64,000 nucleotides of DNA from Pomphorhynchus laevis (GCA_012934845.2 WNNJ02002905.1:62001-126000), one strand, 5' to 3'. Numbered from the stretch's first letter, positions 1 through 11,847 are shown. Program-made: numbers and translations. Notes: generated by a model not told the origin, from the letters alone.

Positions 1-1640
1 CTTCTTCCCGTTTCGTCTGATGAAGTTTCTTCGGTTCTGCTGTCATTACCTAATAAAACCTCTCCTTCTGACCCAATTCCCACTCACTTGCTTAAAAATA
101 TCTGCTCCGTTATCTTACCCTTCCTAACCACATTGTTCAACTCGTCCATCCGTAGCCGTACATTTCCTTCCATCTGGAAATGCGCCACTGTTCGTCCTCT
201 CATCAAAAAGCAATCTCTCGACTCCTCACTACCATCTTCGTACCGTCCTATTTCACTTCTCCCAACTCTCCCTAAACTCCTTGAACGTCTCGTTCTTAAG
301 CAAGTTAATACATATCTCTATTCCTCTAACTTATTTCCTCCCTTCCAAGCCGCTTTTCGCTCTAATTACTCTACCGAAATTGCATGTCTTAAAGTTTATA
401 ACGACTTACTCATATCGCGCGATCATAAATTATGTAGTCTCATAGTTTCTCTTGATCTATCGTCTGCTTTTGACATCGTCGATCACTCGATTCTTCTACA
501 TCGCCTTCGTCATGATTATGGCTTCTCTTTACCCACTGTATCATGGTTTTCTTCATATCTATCAAACCGTACATTTCGCGTCTACTATAACTCTTCTCTC
601 CCATACTTCGTCCATCCCGTCCGGTGTTTCACAAGGCTCCGTATTAGGCCCTTTGCTTTTCTCTCTTCTTCTTGGTGATTTGTCTTCGATTTCTCATAAA
701 TTTAACTTCCATGTTATGCAATATGCTGATGACATTCTCATCTATGCTCATGCGCCTGTTTATCGTGTTCACGATCTTAGTGTTTCTGCTGTCAACTGTC
801 TTGCCTCAATTTTCAATCATCTTTCTTCCCTTAGTCTTTCACTGAATCCTAATGAATCAAAAATAATGTGGATCCTTCCTCGACGCTTCGGCGTAGAACC
901 TCCCTCCGTATCATTAAATTCTACAATTCTCCATATCGTTGACAATCTCGTTTTTCTGCGCTTTGATTTCGACAACCGACTTTCACTTAAACCTTTCGTC
1001 AGAGATAAAGTACGCTCATTTACCTTGATTCTCCGCAATCTCTGTCAAATTCGTAGATTGATCGATTTTCCTTCATGTATGACTATCATATCTTCTCTCA
1101 TGTTCTCAAGACTTGATTACTGTCTTAGTCTATTTTCCAACTCACCTAAATCCACTCTTCTTCCTTTACAACGCATCATCAACGCTGCCGTCCGAGTTCT
1201 CCTCCGTCTTCGTCGTTTTGATCATACATCCCACTATCTTGTTTCTCTTGATTGGCCTACCATTTATTGTCGTGTTCAAATTCGTCTTCTTATCATTGCT
1301 TTTCGCCTTATAACTTCTCATACCCCTTCATTTCTCAACCTTCCTTTTCTCGACAATTCTCGTACTGTGTACTATGCTCTGCATTCCCGTAATTCCCTTC
1401 TTTTACATTTCCCAAACTACTATACCTATTTTGGCTTCCGCTCCTTCGTTGTTGCTGCTCCTCTATCATTTAATCATCTGCCCATTCATATCCACCAATC
1501 ACCATCAATGCCGTGATTCAATGCCAAATCCGATTCCATTTCAACAATTAACTAATTATCTGTGACTTTTGCTGTTCTTTTTTGTTTGTTAGTGGTCATG
1601 TAAGCGTGCATTTTGCACGCATTTGCCGCGTTAATAATAC
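1..1640 (+). mobile_element. L2/CR1-like LINE copy 1: RT, C-terminus and 3' UTR
   Basis: Reverse transcriptase of a non-LTR element that copies its RNA at a nicked target. Reading is open from base 1 (SLPNKTSPSDPIPTHLL), so the 5' part lies outside the window. RT motifs run in order: SYRPISLLPTLPKLLERL, LDLSSAFDIVDHS (motif A), SGVSQGSVLGP (motif B, with S where the family has P), and QYADDILIYAHAP (catalytic YADD). The first half reads to 678 in one frame and the second half to the stop at 1516 in another. The frame change lies near 600, just before motif B, so this copy is broken. The 3' UTR ends in a hairpin and a short TAA-type tail near 1638. Wording and order match the copy at 12.5-15.5 kb. 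The L2/CR1 clade assignment is by eye. Confidence 0.9.
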
Positions 1641-1679
1641 AAATTTATTTAATGTGGCAAATGCGTACAAGCTGTACGC
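1604..1679. other. Two L2 3' UTR hairpins, tail to tail
   Basis: On the plus strand GCGTGC (1604-1609), loop ATTTT and GCACGC (1615-1620) form a 6-bp hairpin followed by ATTTGCCGCGTTAA. On the minus strand GCGTAC and GTACGC (1663-1679) form the same hairpin, followed by ATTTGCCACATTAA. The fifth pair is G-C in one and A-T in the other. This is probably the 3' recognition structure read by the element's own RT, by analogy with other LINEs. Confidence 0.75.
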
Positions 1680-1910
1680 TTACAAGTCCACAAACAAAAA
1701 TGAGAAAGTCAAGCAGATAAATTGTTAAAATGGGATCGGATTTGTCGTTTGAAGCACTGCAGGGAAGTTGATTGGCGTATATGAATGGGCAGATGATTCC
1801 ACGATAGAGGAGCAGCCACCAGGAAGGAGCGGAGTCCAAAGGAGGTAGAGTAGTTTGGGACATGTAAAAGAAGGGAATTACAGCAGCGCAAGGAACAGTA
1901 AACAGGACGA
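1641..1910 (-). mobile_element. L2/CR1-like LINE, 5'-truncated tail
   Basis: Minus-strand reading 1891-1709 gives the L2 C-terminal tail (NSLLLHVPNYSTSFGLRSF, then VAAPLSWNHLPIHIRQS). It matches the end of copy 1 (FPNYYTYFGFRSF) and of copy 2 (VPNYSNNYGLRSF). The 3' UTR hairpin lies at 1663-1679, so the two L2 copies meet 3' end to 3' end around 1640. Only about 60 residues of coding sequence remain, a typical 5' truncation from incomplete reverse transcription. Confidence 0.85.
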
Positions 1911-3400
1911 TAACACCAGATGCTTTCTCTAGCATATGTGGAGATGCAGCATCACAACAGGTAGAAATTGGTTCTCCAGTTTTAACGATAACAGCACATG
2001 AGGTTTTTGTTGAATTGGCTAGGTTATCTAGATCATCAGCGGCAGGCCCCGATGATATTCACCCCCAACTTCTTAAGTTACTTGCTCCTGTTCTGGCTGA
2101 GCCATTAGCCTCCATATTTGAGCTGAGCTTGCGCATTTTGAAGTTACCTGCTGCCTGGAAAAAAGCGATTGTAGTACCAATTTATAAAAATGGTGAAAAA
2201 GATGATCCAAATAACTATAGGGCAATAAGTCTAACTAGTGTTGTATGCAAAGTGATTGAGCGCATACTAAACATACGCATATATGATCATTTGAGTTCGC
2301 TGAGAATTCTCAATAATGCACAGCATGGATTTCGCCCTCTGCGTTCATGTCATTTAGTGTAGGTCAATGCCTATCGTATTATCGTCCTATCACCTCAGGA
2401 GTACCACAAGGATCAGTCTTAGGACCCTTGTTGTTTAACATATTTATAAATCAGCTACTAGATTTAATTGAGGATTGTAGTGTTTTAGCTTTTGCCGATG
2501 ATGTAAAGGTATGCAAATTGATTAAAACCAACAAGGATCGACATGACTTTCAAAATATCCTAAACATTGTTTATCGATGGTCTTTAAACACTGGAATTGC
2601 ATTGAATATTAAAAAGTGTGCACATATGAGATTAGATCATAGCAATGTGAGTCAAGATTCCACGCAGTCCATTCTGGATCTTGGTATAATTGTTCAAAAC
2701 AATCTGAAAACACGTGCTAACACTGATAGGATTTGTAACGCAGCAAGAAGAATGAGCAATATGGTCAAAAATTGCTTTAAAGATTTATCTCCCGTTTGTG
2801 TTGTGCGTTTATATAATGCTCTTATAAGACCGATATTAGAATATGTGTCGCCAGTAGTCTTTCCGTGTACGCGTACAGAACTTGATCAATTAGAGCGCAT
2901 ACTTCGACGGTTTACGAAATTATGTCCTCAGGTACGATATCTTCCCTATGAGGCACGAATAAAAAGTTTGAATATGCCGACAGTGCGTGAAAGGTTCCTT
3001 CTTTTCGACCTTCTAGCTATGTATCGACTAGTTAATAAAGATGAAAATTTTCCAGCAAATAGAGTTGAACTCAATGAACGGGATGGACGTAGAGGGCACT
3101 CGAAAGTACTAGTAGTACATGAGCACGGAAAATACCCTCGTCATTTCCGACTGTCTCATCGAGCGGTGAATATTTGGAATCGTCTTCCAGTTGATGTCGT
3201 TGCGGTGCATACAATCAATGAATTTAAATCCAATATAAAGAACTGGATTCGAAATGAGAACGAATGGTGGTTGCTGCAGTACCCATGGTTCTGATATATA
3301 TACTGAACGATTTTTTTTTGATTTTTTTTTCTTGTATTTATGTTTTTTTTGTGAGCGGTCAAAACAGCCTTATGGCTATGACCTGTAGTAATAATAATAA
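1911..3400 (+). mobile_element. CR1/jockey-like LINE, RT with internal deletion
   Basis: Reading open from about 1926 gives the RT fingers (SSAAGPDDIHPQLLKLLAP, NNYRAISLTSVVCKVIERI, NNAQHGFRPLRSCHLV) up to a stop at 2360-2362. Coding resumes in another frame with ITSGVPQGSVLGPLLFNIFI, LAFADDVKVCKLI and the thumb, ending at 3294. The stretch between RSCHLV and SGVPQG, normally about 100 residues with the first catalytic Asp, is missing, so the enzyme is dead. The C-terminus shows the usual HRAVNIWNRLPVDVV block. The 3' UTR has AAAACAGCCTTATGGCT and ends in a TAA repeat at 3386-3399. A 5'-truncated relative lies at 15.67-16.01 kb. Confidence 0.9.
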
Positions 3401-4150
3401 TGTCTGGCGATGTCACCCGAGTGTTACCGTCTCTTAAAGATGAAATAGCTGGTAGCAGAGCTCTGCATTTCTTCACATAAGCCCAAAAAGTTTTCGGTCA
3501 TGTATCAATTTGTAAAGCTACTTGACTCTCAAAACTTCTCCAGTTTGTAATCTTAAGGCGATTGACGTAATTATGTATCATTGTATACTGCCTTTTAAAA
3601 TTATTCTGATGTCGGCTAAGTTCGAATATTCGATTTCTATGTTTAAGAGGATTTTGCAATTCAGTGACAAACCAAGGAGGATATTTAGCTTTGTTTTTTG
3701 GTACTCTACGGAGTGGTACAAACTTATCTGCAAAAGCTACTAAACCAGATTTGATAACATCACACCGTACCTCGATGTCGTAACTAGAACAGTTGAATGA
3801 TTTTTCTGATACCGCCTTTTGTAATGCGTTTGCATCAATTTATTGCCAAGATCTTTTCGACTTTATCAGATTTCTCGATTTTGGGAGCATACAACTTGAA
3901 AAATAATTGAAGAAGATCATATAATGATGGCTCAATCCAATGAGACTCTGATAGCTCATATTACCCACACTTGTAATCAATTTGGAAAATACCAAATCTA
4001 GACAAGATTCCTGGTTTTGCGCGAATCTGGTGGGCGACTGCACATGTTGCTCTAACATGAGATCATTTGTAAGAAAATTCCACAAATGCAAATCTGACTT
4101 GGAAGAACTACTATCCAAAACGTAATTCCAGATGTGACCAGCAAATGGTA
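3401..4150 (-). mobile_element. LINE fragment: end of endonuclease and linker to RT
   Basis: Minus-strand readings show the end of an APE-type endonuclease (4118-3840: LWNFLTNDLMLEQHVQSPTR and SCLDLVFSKLI, the usual block before the SDH motif) and the linker before RT. Linker parts are PPWFVTELQN near 3680 and FWAYVKKCRALLPAIS with DGNTRVTSPD near 3480-3405. The fragment is cut at 3400 exactly where the TAA tail of the plus-strand LINE ends, so that LINE probably inserted here. No RT follows. Frame changes are present. Confidence 0.7.
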
Positions 4151-4175
4151 TATTAGAATCGCCTTGGTACTCTAT

Positions 4176-4283
4176 GGAGTGTTATCTCGTTTTCGGTTAA
4201 TGTCATTTTTAAAACATCCATACATTTAATGTTTCAAAACCGTTATAAGACAACCGCTGGATGTTTACAACTGGCTCTGGGAC
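4176..4283 (+). repeat. About 100-bp repeat, second copy at 4588-4685
   Basis: CGTTTTCGGTTAATGTCATT, AATGTTTCAAAACCGTTATA and CTGG recur in the same order at 4588-4685 (CGTTTTCGGTTGATGTCATT, AATGTTTCACAACCGCTATA, CTGG). The second copy lies just upstream of the LINE endonuclease at 4.8 kb, so this may be the 5' UTR or promoter of that family. Confidence 0.6.
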
Positions 4284-4424
4284 AGACTAGGTAGCCTATC
4301 TTGAGCCAAGATGTAGCTGGATGAATGACAGCTAATTATAAGTTAGAAGAATCAGAACTAAATTAAAGGGACGATAATATGGAAATAAAGATAGTATTTT
4401 ATATTTTTATAAAATAAAAAATGG

Positions 4425-4535
4425 GTTCTTCACATATATACATTGGTTTTCCACATATATACCTTGGTTCTTCACATATATACCTTGATTCTCCACATAT
4501 ATCTTGGTTCTCCACATATATACCTTGGTTAACCA
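4425..4535 (+). repeat. Minisatellite of about 22 bp, 5 copies
   Basis: Tandem copies of TGGTTCTTCACATATATACC with small variants (TTCC, ATTC, and one copy shortened to TATATC). The open reading frame across it is a by-product of the repeat and is not a gene. Confidence 0.85.
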
Positions 4536-4587
4536 AACCTAAAGAATCAATATGTCTTTATTTAATGGAGAAAGAAACTCGTGAAGT

Positions 4588-5977
4588 CAGTGTGATATCC
4601 CGTTTTCGGTTGATGTCATTAAAAAATCGGTATATTCAATGTTTCACAACCGCTATAACTCACCTCTGGCGGTTTAACATGGCTTATTCGACCAAAGAAC
4701 TTAGTAACAGAGTAGCTAACGGTGAAAGTAACCTCACCGTCATAAATTTTCGTGTAGTGCGACGCAGGACTTCAACTCGTTTCTGAATTCGTTCCATTGG
4801 CAACGGTGGAAACATCGGGGAGCTGCGAAGTCTTTGTGTCGCAACGAAACTACCCAAGAAGTGACAGTAAATGTCGATAAGAGATACGAGTATTCCGACC
4901 CATTACACTCCAAACATGCCTTTCGGGTCTTATATTCGAATGTCTTAAGTCTCATTAATAAAATGGACGAAGTTCTCACTCTGGTTAACAGAACCTCTTT
5001 TGAAATACTTGTTTTTACAGAGTCGTGGTTAAAACCTCAAATCATAGATTTAGAAATTTACATCAATGGGTACGCCATAATCCGAGCAGATCGGCAAATT
5101 TGCCGTGGTGGCGGAGTGATCATATATGCTAGAGAAGTTCTTACAACTCGTGTTATATCAATTGAGTGCGATGAATCAAGTCTTTGTGAATACGCTTGGG
5201 TTTCTGTAACAGACCATAACAACATATTTTTCTCTCAAAGGTGTCTTCTATCGCCCCCCCCCATTCGCTCCAACCGGGCCGATCATATCCTCAATAACTG
5301 AAAATGCATTTAAGGGTCAAAAAGTTATTTTATTAGGAGACTTTAACATGCCGCGAATTGATTGGATAGATTACGTTCCTCTTCCTGGATGTGATCCCGA
5401 ATCATTACTGCTTTTAAACACGATAAATGATCTACATTTAGTCCAACATGTTCACAGGGATACTCGTCACAGGGGTACTAACTCCTCAATTCTTGACCTC
5501 TGCTTTTCGAGTGAAACGTATCTGATAAAAAACGTCAAATACGGACCTCCGCTAGGATCAAGCGATCACTCTACCATCTCAATAGAATTTAACGCACTCG
5601 GACCATATGCCGAAACGGTTAAAACGTCGAATCCTTTTAAGATCGACTATGATGTCGTGCGCAGTATAATTTCCTGTATGTATTGGCCCGACCCATCGAA
5701 AGCAGGCATTCAAGAAGCTTGGGATCACTTTAAGACCACATTACATTGTGTTCTCGACTATTTTGCTCCGATACGTCAGAATCGTACACGAAAACTACAT
5801 CCGAAATGGTTAGATGCGGAATTGCTTGCTCTAATCAAACACCATGATAAATGTTTCCATGCGTACAAAAGAGGGGAACTTTCTTTTGAACACTACCGTC
5901 ATTGCAGGAATACGGTTTCTATTCTAAAAAAACAAAAAACACAGTTTCATCTCAAATATATGCCGGTTTACTCATAA
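4588..5977 (+). mobile_element. CR1/jockey-like LINE: 5' end and APE endonuclease
   Basis: The endonuclease nicks target DNA for insertion. Reading 4834-5301 gives VLYSNVLSLINKMDEV (start of the APE fold), FTESWLKPQ (catalytic Glu) and RADRQICRGGGVIIYAR. Frame then changes near 5240, before a run of nine C at 5254-5262, and continues with VILLGDFNMPRIDW (GDFN motif), SILDLCFSS and GSSDHSTISIEF (SDH catalytic motif). It ends in the linker RKLHPKWLDAELLALIKHHD up to 5977. All catalytic blocks are present and the main damage is the frame change. The RT half follows on the same strand. Confidence 0.88.
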
Positions 5978-7865
5978 CAATCCTTGGGTGGCTTTCAAAA
6001 TCATACTTCCACGTTCTATACACTCGACAGATTGTTCATATCTATTGACCGAAAATGGATCAATCTTGACCTCCCCAACTGATGTAGCTGCTCATTTTAT
6101 GGACTATTTCGTTATCAAGAAGATTGAGTGTCGATCCCCGATGGTATAATCAAAACTAAACACAATGTACTTCTACCTAGAGTAGTCATATCTAACATCG
6201 AATTTAGCGATGAAGAGATACTGCACGAGCTACTTAAATTACCCCGCAACGCCGCGTCAGGTCATGATCATATACATCCAATACTCTTAAAGGAATTGGC
6301 CCATGCAATACACGTTCCCTTAGCTTCTATTTTTAGAAGTTCACTAAACACAGGTTATCTATCATTTGATTAGACTAAGGCTATTGTACATCCAATTTTC
6401 AAGAAAGGTGATAAATCCCAGGTTTCCAACTTCCGTCCCATCAGTCTCACATCTGTAGCTTGTAAGGTATTAGAAAAATTGATTCTTCGTCACCTTAGCG
6501 CTTTCGTTGAAGCTAACAATTGCCTCAGCCCCAGTCAGCATGGATTTAGGCCAAATCGCTCAACGGTAACGAACCTTGTAAAAGCGAGAGCAAGCTGGGT
6601 GGATTCAATGAGGAGTGGTTCCAAAGTAGATGTGATATTTATAGACTTATCGAAAGCATTCGATAGAGTTATTCCCAATTTGCTAGTAAACAAATTATCT
6701 AACATTGGTGTACGGGGCTCTTTGTTACGCTGGATTCAATCATTCGTAAGCAACCGCTCGTTTGCAGTACGCATAAGCCATTATCTTTCTGGTTACTCAA
6801 TGATGACGACAGGCGTTCCGCAGGGATCGGCCATTAGTCCGACTCTCTTTAATATATATGTAAATGATATTACAAACAACTTAACGTCAGAATGTGTTGC
6901 CTACGCAGATGATATTAAGGTTTGGAGGCGAATCATTGATGATTCCGATGTTAGCGCTCTTCAAAAAGACCTGGATTCCATAAATAAATGGTGTATATCT
7001 AATGGGCTGATGATAAATGCGACTAAATGTAGACATATGCGGATCGGCTCCCCAGACATTCGTTGCTCTTATAAAATTGGAAACATGTCGATTGATTCTA
7101 CAGATAAAATCGATGATTTAGGGGTATCTACGCTTAATACGCTCGATATGAGCGCTCACGTAAATAAAGTTTCGGCCAATTGCCGTCGTACTATTGGCAT
7201 CATTAGACGATATTTTGGATCACTAGAGGTATGTAGCTTCAGAATAATATACAAGGCCCTCATCGAATCTCGAATGCTATACGCATCTCCCGCAGATTAT
7301 CTACATCTGTGCAAGAACATTGTGGCTTACGAATCAATTCTCCGGTCGGCTACTCGTCTTGTTCCCACTGTCAAAGACCTGCCATTTGATCAGAAGTTAG
7401 AAATCCTAGGTGTTTCAACGGTTTGTGAAAGTTTGGTGAAAGCTGATCTTATGCTGGTATGGAGGGCAATTTTATCGCCCACTCATCCCTTCAACTTAAT
7501 GTTTTGTCTACACAACTCTGAGCAATTACGTGGACATCGACTAACGCTCAAACATCGTAGAAAAGTCCATCGACATTATCAGGATATCAGAGATCGAGTA
7601 ATAAACAGTTGGAACAGGCTCCCGTCATCTGCAATTGAATGCCGGAATATCCGAGAATTTCGGCGTGCATTGAACAGTGTATCACTCTCATAAGAAGTCA
7701 AACCTGATTTGGATTTTTTTGCTTTACTGACATTGTACTTTTTTTACATTGAGATCCAGCCAAACGATCCACCGCTCATCGGCTGTTGTTGATAATTAAA
7801 AAATTGATAATTAAAAATTAATATTGAAAATTGATAATTAAACTGGAGAAAATTCGTCAATCTTC
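5978..7865 (+). mobile_element. CR1/jockey-like LINE: RT half, almost open
   Basis: From 6128 to the stop at 7693 one frame carries a complete RT except for a single TAG at 6371-6373, inside LSFD-stop-TKAIVHPIFKKGDK, where relatives have Trp, so TGG to TAG is likely. Motifs are NAASGHDHIHPILLKEL, SNFRPISLTSVACKVLEK, SQHGFRPNRSTVTNLV, VIFIDLSKAFDRVIPN (motif A), TTGVPQGSAISPTLFN (motif B), VAYADDIKVWRRI (YADD) and the thumb, ending VINSWNRLPSSAIECRNI. The 3' UTR ends in repeats of TGATAATTAAA (7790-7850). Copies of 7563-7638 recur at 11.67 kb. It is the best-preserved LINE RT here. Confidence 0.92.
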
Positions 7866-7921
7866 GTAAACTTCTCCAAGTCTACCGCGAAATCTGCTAT
7901 GCATATCAACAAATTAATATT

Positions 7922-8350
7922 TCATGTTTTGGCAGAGTGGCCCTCAAGTCCAGAGTCTTGGCGCGAAGAGGGATTCTGCGATGATAATATTTGCGTAGGG
8001 GTGTCGATTTGACGGGTGCTGGTGAACTGATAGGAACCGGGAACATGGTAGCGCGGATCCCTTAGACAACGAGATGATGCCCTGGCCAAGGCAACGCTAA
8101 TTGATCTGCGAATTTCTGACACAATGATATTATATTTCCTGCCCGTTTTATCCGCCGTTCTTTCCGCAATTGTCCTTATGACGAATTTTGCCGTAATTCC
8201 TGCTCCACCACTCGTCGAAAAAGTTAGTGGGAAGAAACTCCCTCGCTCCACATCAACTATCTTTTCAAGGATAGTTGATAATAATATAGTTCCTAATAGT
8301 AATAGTTCCTAATAATAAGATAGTTTCTAATAAGATAGTTTCTACTAATA
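7922..8350 (-). mobile_element. REL-type LINE, C-terminal tail
   Basis: Minus-strand reading 8251-7922 starts FFPLTFSTSGGAG and continues with KYNIIVSEIRRSISVALARA. That is the tail found after the restriction-like endonuclease in a widespread animal LINE family (F-PL-FSTSGG-G, then R-R-S-AL-R). The same block is seen at 57.3-57.75 kb and 58.4-58.77 kb in this window. The first 35 or so residues upstream are missing. The AT-rich stretch 8265-8350 repeats TAGTTCCTAATA and TAAGATAGTTTCTAA units and may be old tail or simple repeat. Confidence 0.7.
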
Positions 8351-8790
8351 ATGTTGAGATTTATTAAGACCACTTTGCCTTTCAGCTTGGGTCAAACATA
8401 CAAGGACAAACAGATTTGCAAATAAATTGGAAAAATTGAATAGAAAATGCTGCAATAAACATTCAAAATAGTTGATTGTTGAATATCAAATCACAATCAT
8501 CAAATTTAGGTTATGGACATGCTAACCGGTCAATACTACTGAGTGATAATTTCGATAAGTATACACATGTAAAGACGTGAAAAAGTGATTGACAACATTC
8601 AGAACAGTAAAGACAATTACAAGTCAAAGATCTTTCATGAATCATTATGCGTTTCACACAAATTTTAGCGTGATATCCATGTAATGATGCACGCCAAATA
8701 AGAGGTCTCTTACTATAAAAGGGATTTCTCTAATTTACTTGAGTATAAACATGAGTTAACTCATACTCAGGGTCTAAAAGTGCGGTCTTA
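8351..8790. other. AT-rich spacer, nothing recognised
   Basis: No coding similarity or repeat was seen here apart from AT-rich unique-looking sequence. Part of the right side may be the 3' UTR of the minus-strand LINE that starts at 8.8 kb. Confidence 0.4.
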
Positions 8791-10130
8791 CTTTCAAGAT
8801 TTTAAATATTTGTAAGAAATTTACGGGTAAGAGGTAGGTTAAAAAGATCTCTTATATATATCGAGCATGGCTTCACCTTTGCTAGGAATCCTACGATAGT
8901 GCTAGAGCACTTCGGTGAAACCCCGACTATTCTTTTAATGTATCGAGTCTGGCAGTTATCGATTTGTCTAAAGTTGGATGATTTCAGGTCTGGCCAGAAG
9001 GATGATAATCCGTAAAGTAAGCAAGGGAGTAACATTATTTGAAAATAATGTAGAGCACCTTCGAAAGATAAAGCTCCTAAATTAGCGACTCTTGAGGTAG
9101 CACCTACTATCTTTGCGCATTTGTTTTGAATATGAGAAGTGAATGACCATCTTGACGTCATTAAGATTCCTAGATATGTGTAATTAGAACAAAATTCTAG
9201 TTGTACATTGTCGATAAAAAGTTGATCAGACCGACATAGACGGCCGCCTCTACGAAATTTTATCACTTTTGTTTTACTTATATTAATCAACAATTTATTA
9301 TCTTTACAATACGCAGATAGGAAGTCTAACGCGGTTTGTCCGGAACTAATATCAGAGCACACAATTGCTAAGTCATCAGCATACAGTATTGAAGTTGTAT
9401 CGCCGTTTATTTCTCTCAGCTTAGTAGGGAGATCCATTAGAAATAATGAAAAGAGAAGACAACTTAAAGGGTCGCCTTGTAACACACCTCGATTTGCGAT
9501 AATCGGTGGCGAATAGTTAAGGCCGTCATACACTCTCAATGTATTTTCCTGTAGAATACCGTGCAATAGCGAAAGCAACCTACCATGAATACCAACCTTA
9601 CAAGTTAACTTAGATAACAGCAGCGACCTATTTATAGAGTCAAATGCTTTGGCAAAATCTACAAAAATGGTATAAAGTTGCTTACCAAATTTAAACGACG
9701 AAACAACGCGATTTCGAATAATATTAAAAGCGTCTGTCGTAGATCGTCCTCTCCGAAAACCAAATTGTTCTGGAGGGAGACATACTGAACGAAAACACTG
9801 AATACGCCTCGCAATTACAACGTTAAAAGTTTATAGGAATGATTCAGTAAAGCAATCCCCCGATATGAATCAGGAGAGTTCATGTCACCCTTTCCTTTAT
9901 ATAGTATCTTCAATACACCCTCTCGCCATGATGACGGTATAGGCTTTCCAAAAAGAATACAATTAAATAACTGATACCAATATAGAGACAGGATTGAAAA
10001 CGTTGACTTTAAGTGCTCCACACAAATTTCATCAGGTCCCGCTGCTTTATTATTAACCATGGTATCAAGGGCCGATCTAATCTCTTCAACTGTGAACGGA
10101 TCATTAATTGGATCTTAGTCAAGCTCAGCC
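8791..10130 (-). mobile_element. Non-LTR RT of a third LINE lineage
   Basis: Minus-strand RT: NKAAGPDEICVEHLK and ILYKGKGDMNSPDSYRGIAL (10060-9815), then after a frame change VDFAKAFDSINRSLL (motif A, near 9650). The 258-residue reading 9578-8802 carries ANRGVLQGDPLSCLLFSLFL (motif B) and SILYADDLAIVCSD (YADD). LKTSRW-type residues (YLGILMTSRWSFTSHI) and a C-terminal region follow. The KGKGD and YRGIAL wording and GVLQGDPLS differ from the L2 and CR1/jockey families elsewhere in the window. The same lineage has C-terminal pieces at 56.9-57.2 kb and 58.97-59.51 kb. One or two frame changes break it. The clade is uncertain. Confidence 0.85.
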
Positions 10131-11570
10131 AACCTGATAATCGGACATGACTGGTAAAGTTATTTGCTGATTTTTAACATAGCAAATTGAATTTATATGG
10201 TTTGACTATGATTTTAGTGAAATGCAATTACTTATTTGGGAGCTATGTGGATTTAACTTCTAAGGTTGTCTCTCAGCTACAGCAATAGTGTAATTCTCAT
10301 CAGCTCGTTGCTGTTGGTCCAGCCATTCTGACACAAGTTTGTAGAATTCACGACGGAGATATCTGTATTTATTCAGATTCAATACGCTAAAGCGATCTTC
10401 TTTCCTAAAGCTATTAGAGTCTTTTGAATTTTTAAAAGATAAGTTGGCTTATGATTTATTTTTGAGTTTAATAGTCGACGTGGTAAGCAAGAGCAAGCAG
10501 ATAACAGAAATTTGCGAATAACATTGTAACTGTGATCGAGGTTACCTTCTCTAAGCAGTGAGTCCGCTTCACGGCTGACGATACATCAATTAATGGTAAG
10601 CGAACTAATCTATTCATTGAGACATGTTCTACCCTATCAAACGTTATTTTGGAAGGTATTCTAAGCATTGATGTACAAGGTTTATGTTTCCTATGCAGTG
10701 ACCACTATGAGTTGAGATCTAATCGATAATTGCGTACTTCTATATTTTCGAAAATTAAATCTATACAACTTGTTCCGTTATGAGATTCATAGGACCAACC
10801 ATCCATTGGAGGGTAAAGTACTAAATTCAAATCCAACAAATAATTTACAAGAAGTTGTAACTTTATTGAAAGGAGACGTTCGTATTTTGCATTAAAATCA
10901 CCCGCTATGACCATAGGTGTAGAAGTCGGAGCTTTTTGAATTAGCTGAGAAAGTTCATCTATAATGTCGGGAGCGGAAATAGAAGGGCTAAAATAGCAAC
11001 CAATAATAACTAGAAAGAGAGTCAATAGGCAAATTGCATTCTCCGAGCAATGACAAGACCAATTACAAATAGACTTATTAATAGCCACAAGAACACCGCC
11101 ATACGGTCTGCCACGAGGACCTATCCCCGCAGTTATGTCAAATGTATACAGTCCCGGTAGCGAGACTCTGGAAGTACAAAGAGTTTCACAAAGTACTAAT
11201 ACATCAAATCGCAAAAAAAATAAACTGACACGCCTTCTCGTATAAGACATTGGAGACCTTCTACGTTATGAAGCACAAGTTTCAACAGTGTTGTATTTTC
11301 TGATACGGAAACTTTTTGTGAACTTTGTGATAGTCATATCGTCTCGTTAGAGCTTGCCGGGTTTGCTGACTTTTCATTCATATTTGATCTTTGATGGACC
11401 TTCACTATTCTATTTCCTCGAATAATGTAACGCTCTCGGGGATTCGCTGTACGCTTATCACGTAGTTCAACACGTAGAGCTCTATATGCTTCAATAATAA
11501 CAAGATAATCACTTTTCTTGATTACCTTAAAATAAGTCTTGGTTATTGAAACTCTTACAATCACATAATC
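10131..11570 (-). mobile_element. Same LINE: APE endonuclease, linker, possible ORF1 end
   Basis: The reading 11250-10705 is an APE-type endonuclease: FDVLVLCETL (catalytic Glu), GPRGRPYGGVLVAI, VIIGCYFSPS, MVIAGDFNAKYE (GDFN) and GTSCIDLIFENIE. Between 10,700 and 10,140 lies linker coding, with residues such as RREFYKLVSEWLDQQQRADE, in a degraded state. Further 5' (11564-11334) a 76-residue basic reading (KKSDYLVIIEAYRALRVELR) could be the end of ORF1, but I do not recognise it. Orientation and order fit one insertion running from about 11.57 to 8.79 kb. Confidence 0.75.
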
Positions 11571-11665
11571 TGTGCTTTATAGTGGCTATTTCGATGTGCT
11601 TTATAGTGGCTATTGAGTTTGAAATTCTAAGCTGTTAACAAATAACTATTTACACAAATTACAAA

Positions 11666-11830
11666 AAGTCCATCGACACTATCAGGATATCAGAGATCGA
11701 GTAATAAACAGTTGGAACAGACTCCCGTCATCTGCCGTCATCTACAATAAATAACATACAATCTCCCGTCATCTACAATAAATAACATACAATCTAATAT
11801 ACATACAACGAGGAGAATAAAATCACGAAT
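11666..11830 (+). repeat. Fragment of the 4.8-7.9 kb LINE plus 38-bp tandem duplication
   Basis: Bases 11666-11738 repeat 7563-7638 almost exactly (GTCCATCGACA-TATCAGGAT, then GAACAG-CTCCCGTCATCTGC). Right after it CTCCCGTCATCTACAATAAA occurs twice in tandem. The small piece lies just before the ORF1 start of the next LINE. Confidence 0.8.
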
Positions 11831-11847
11831 CAAACGACTATATACAA

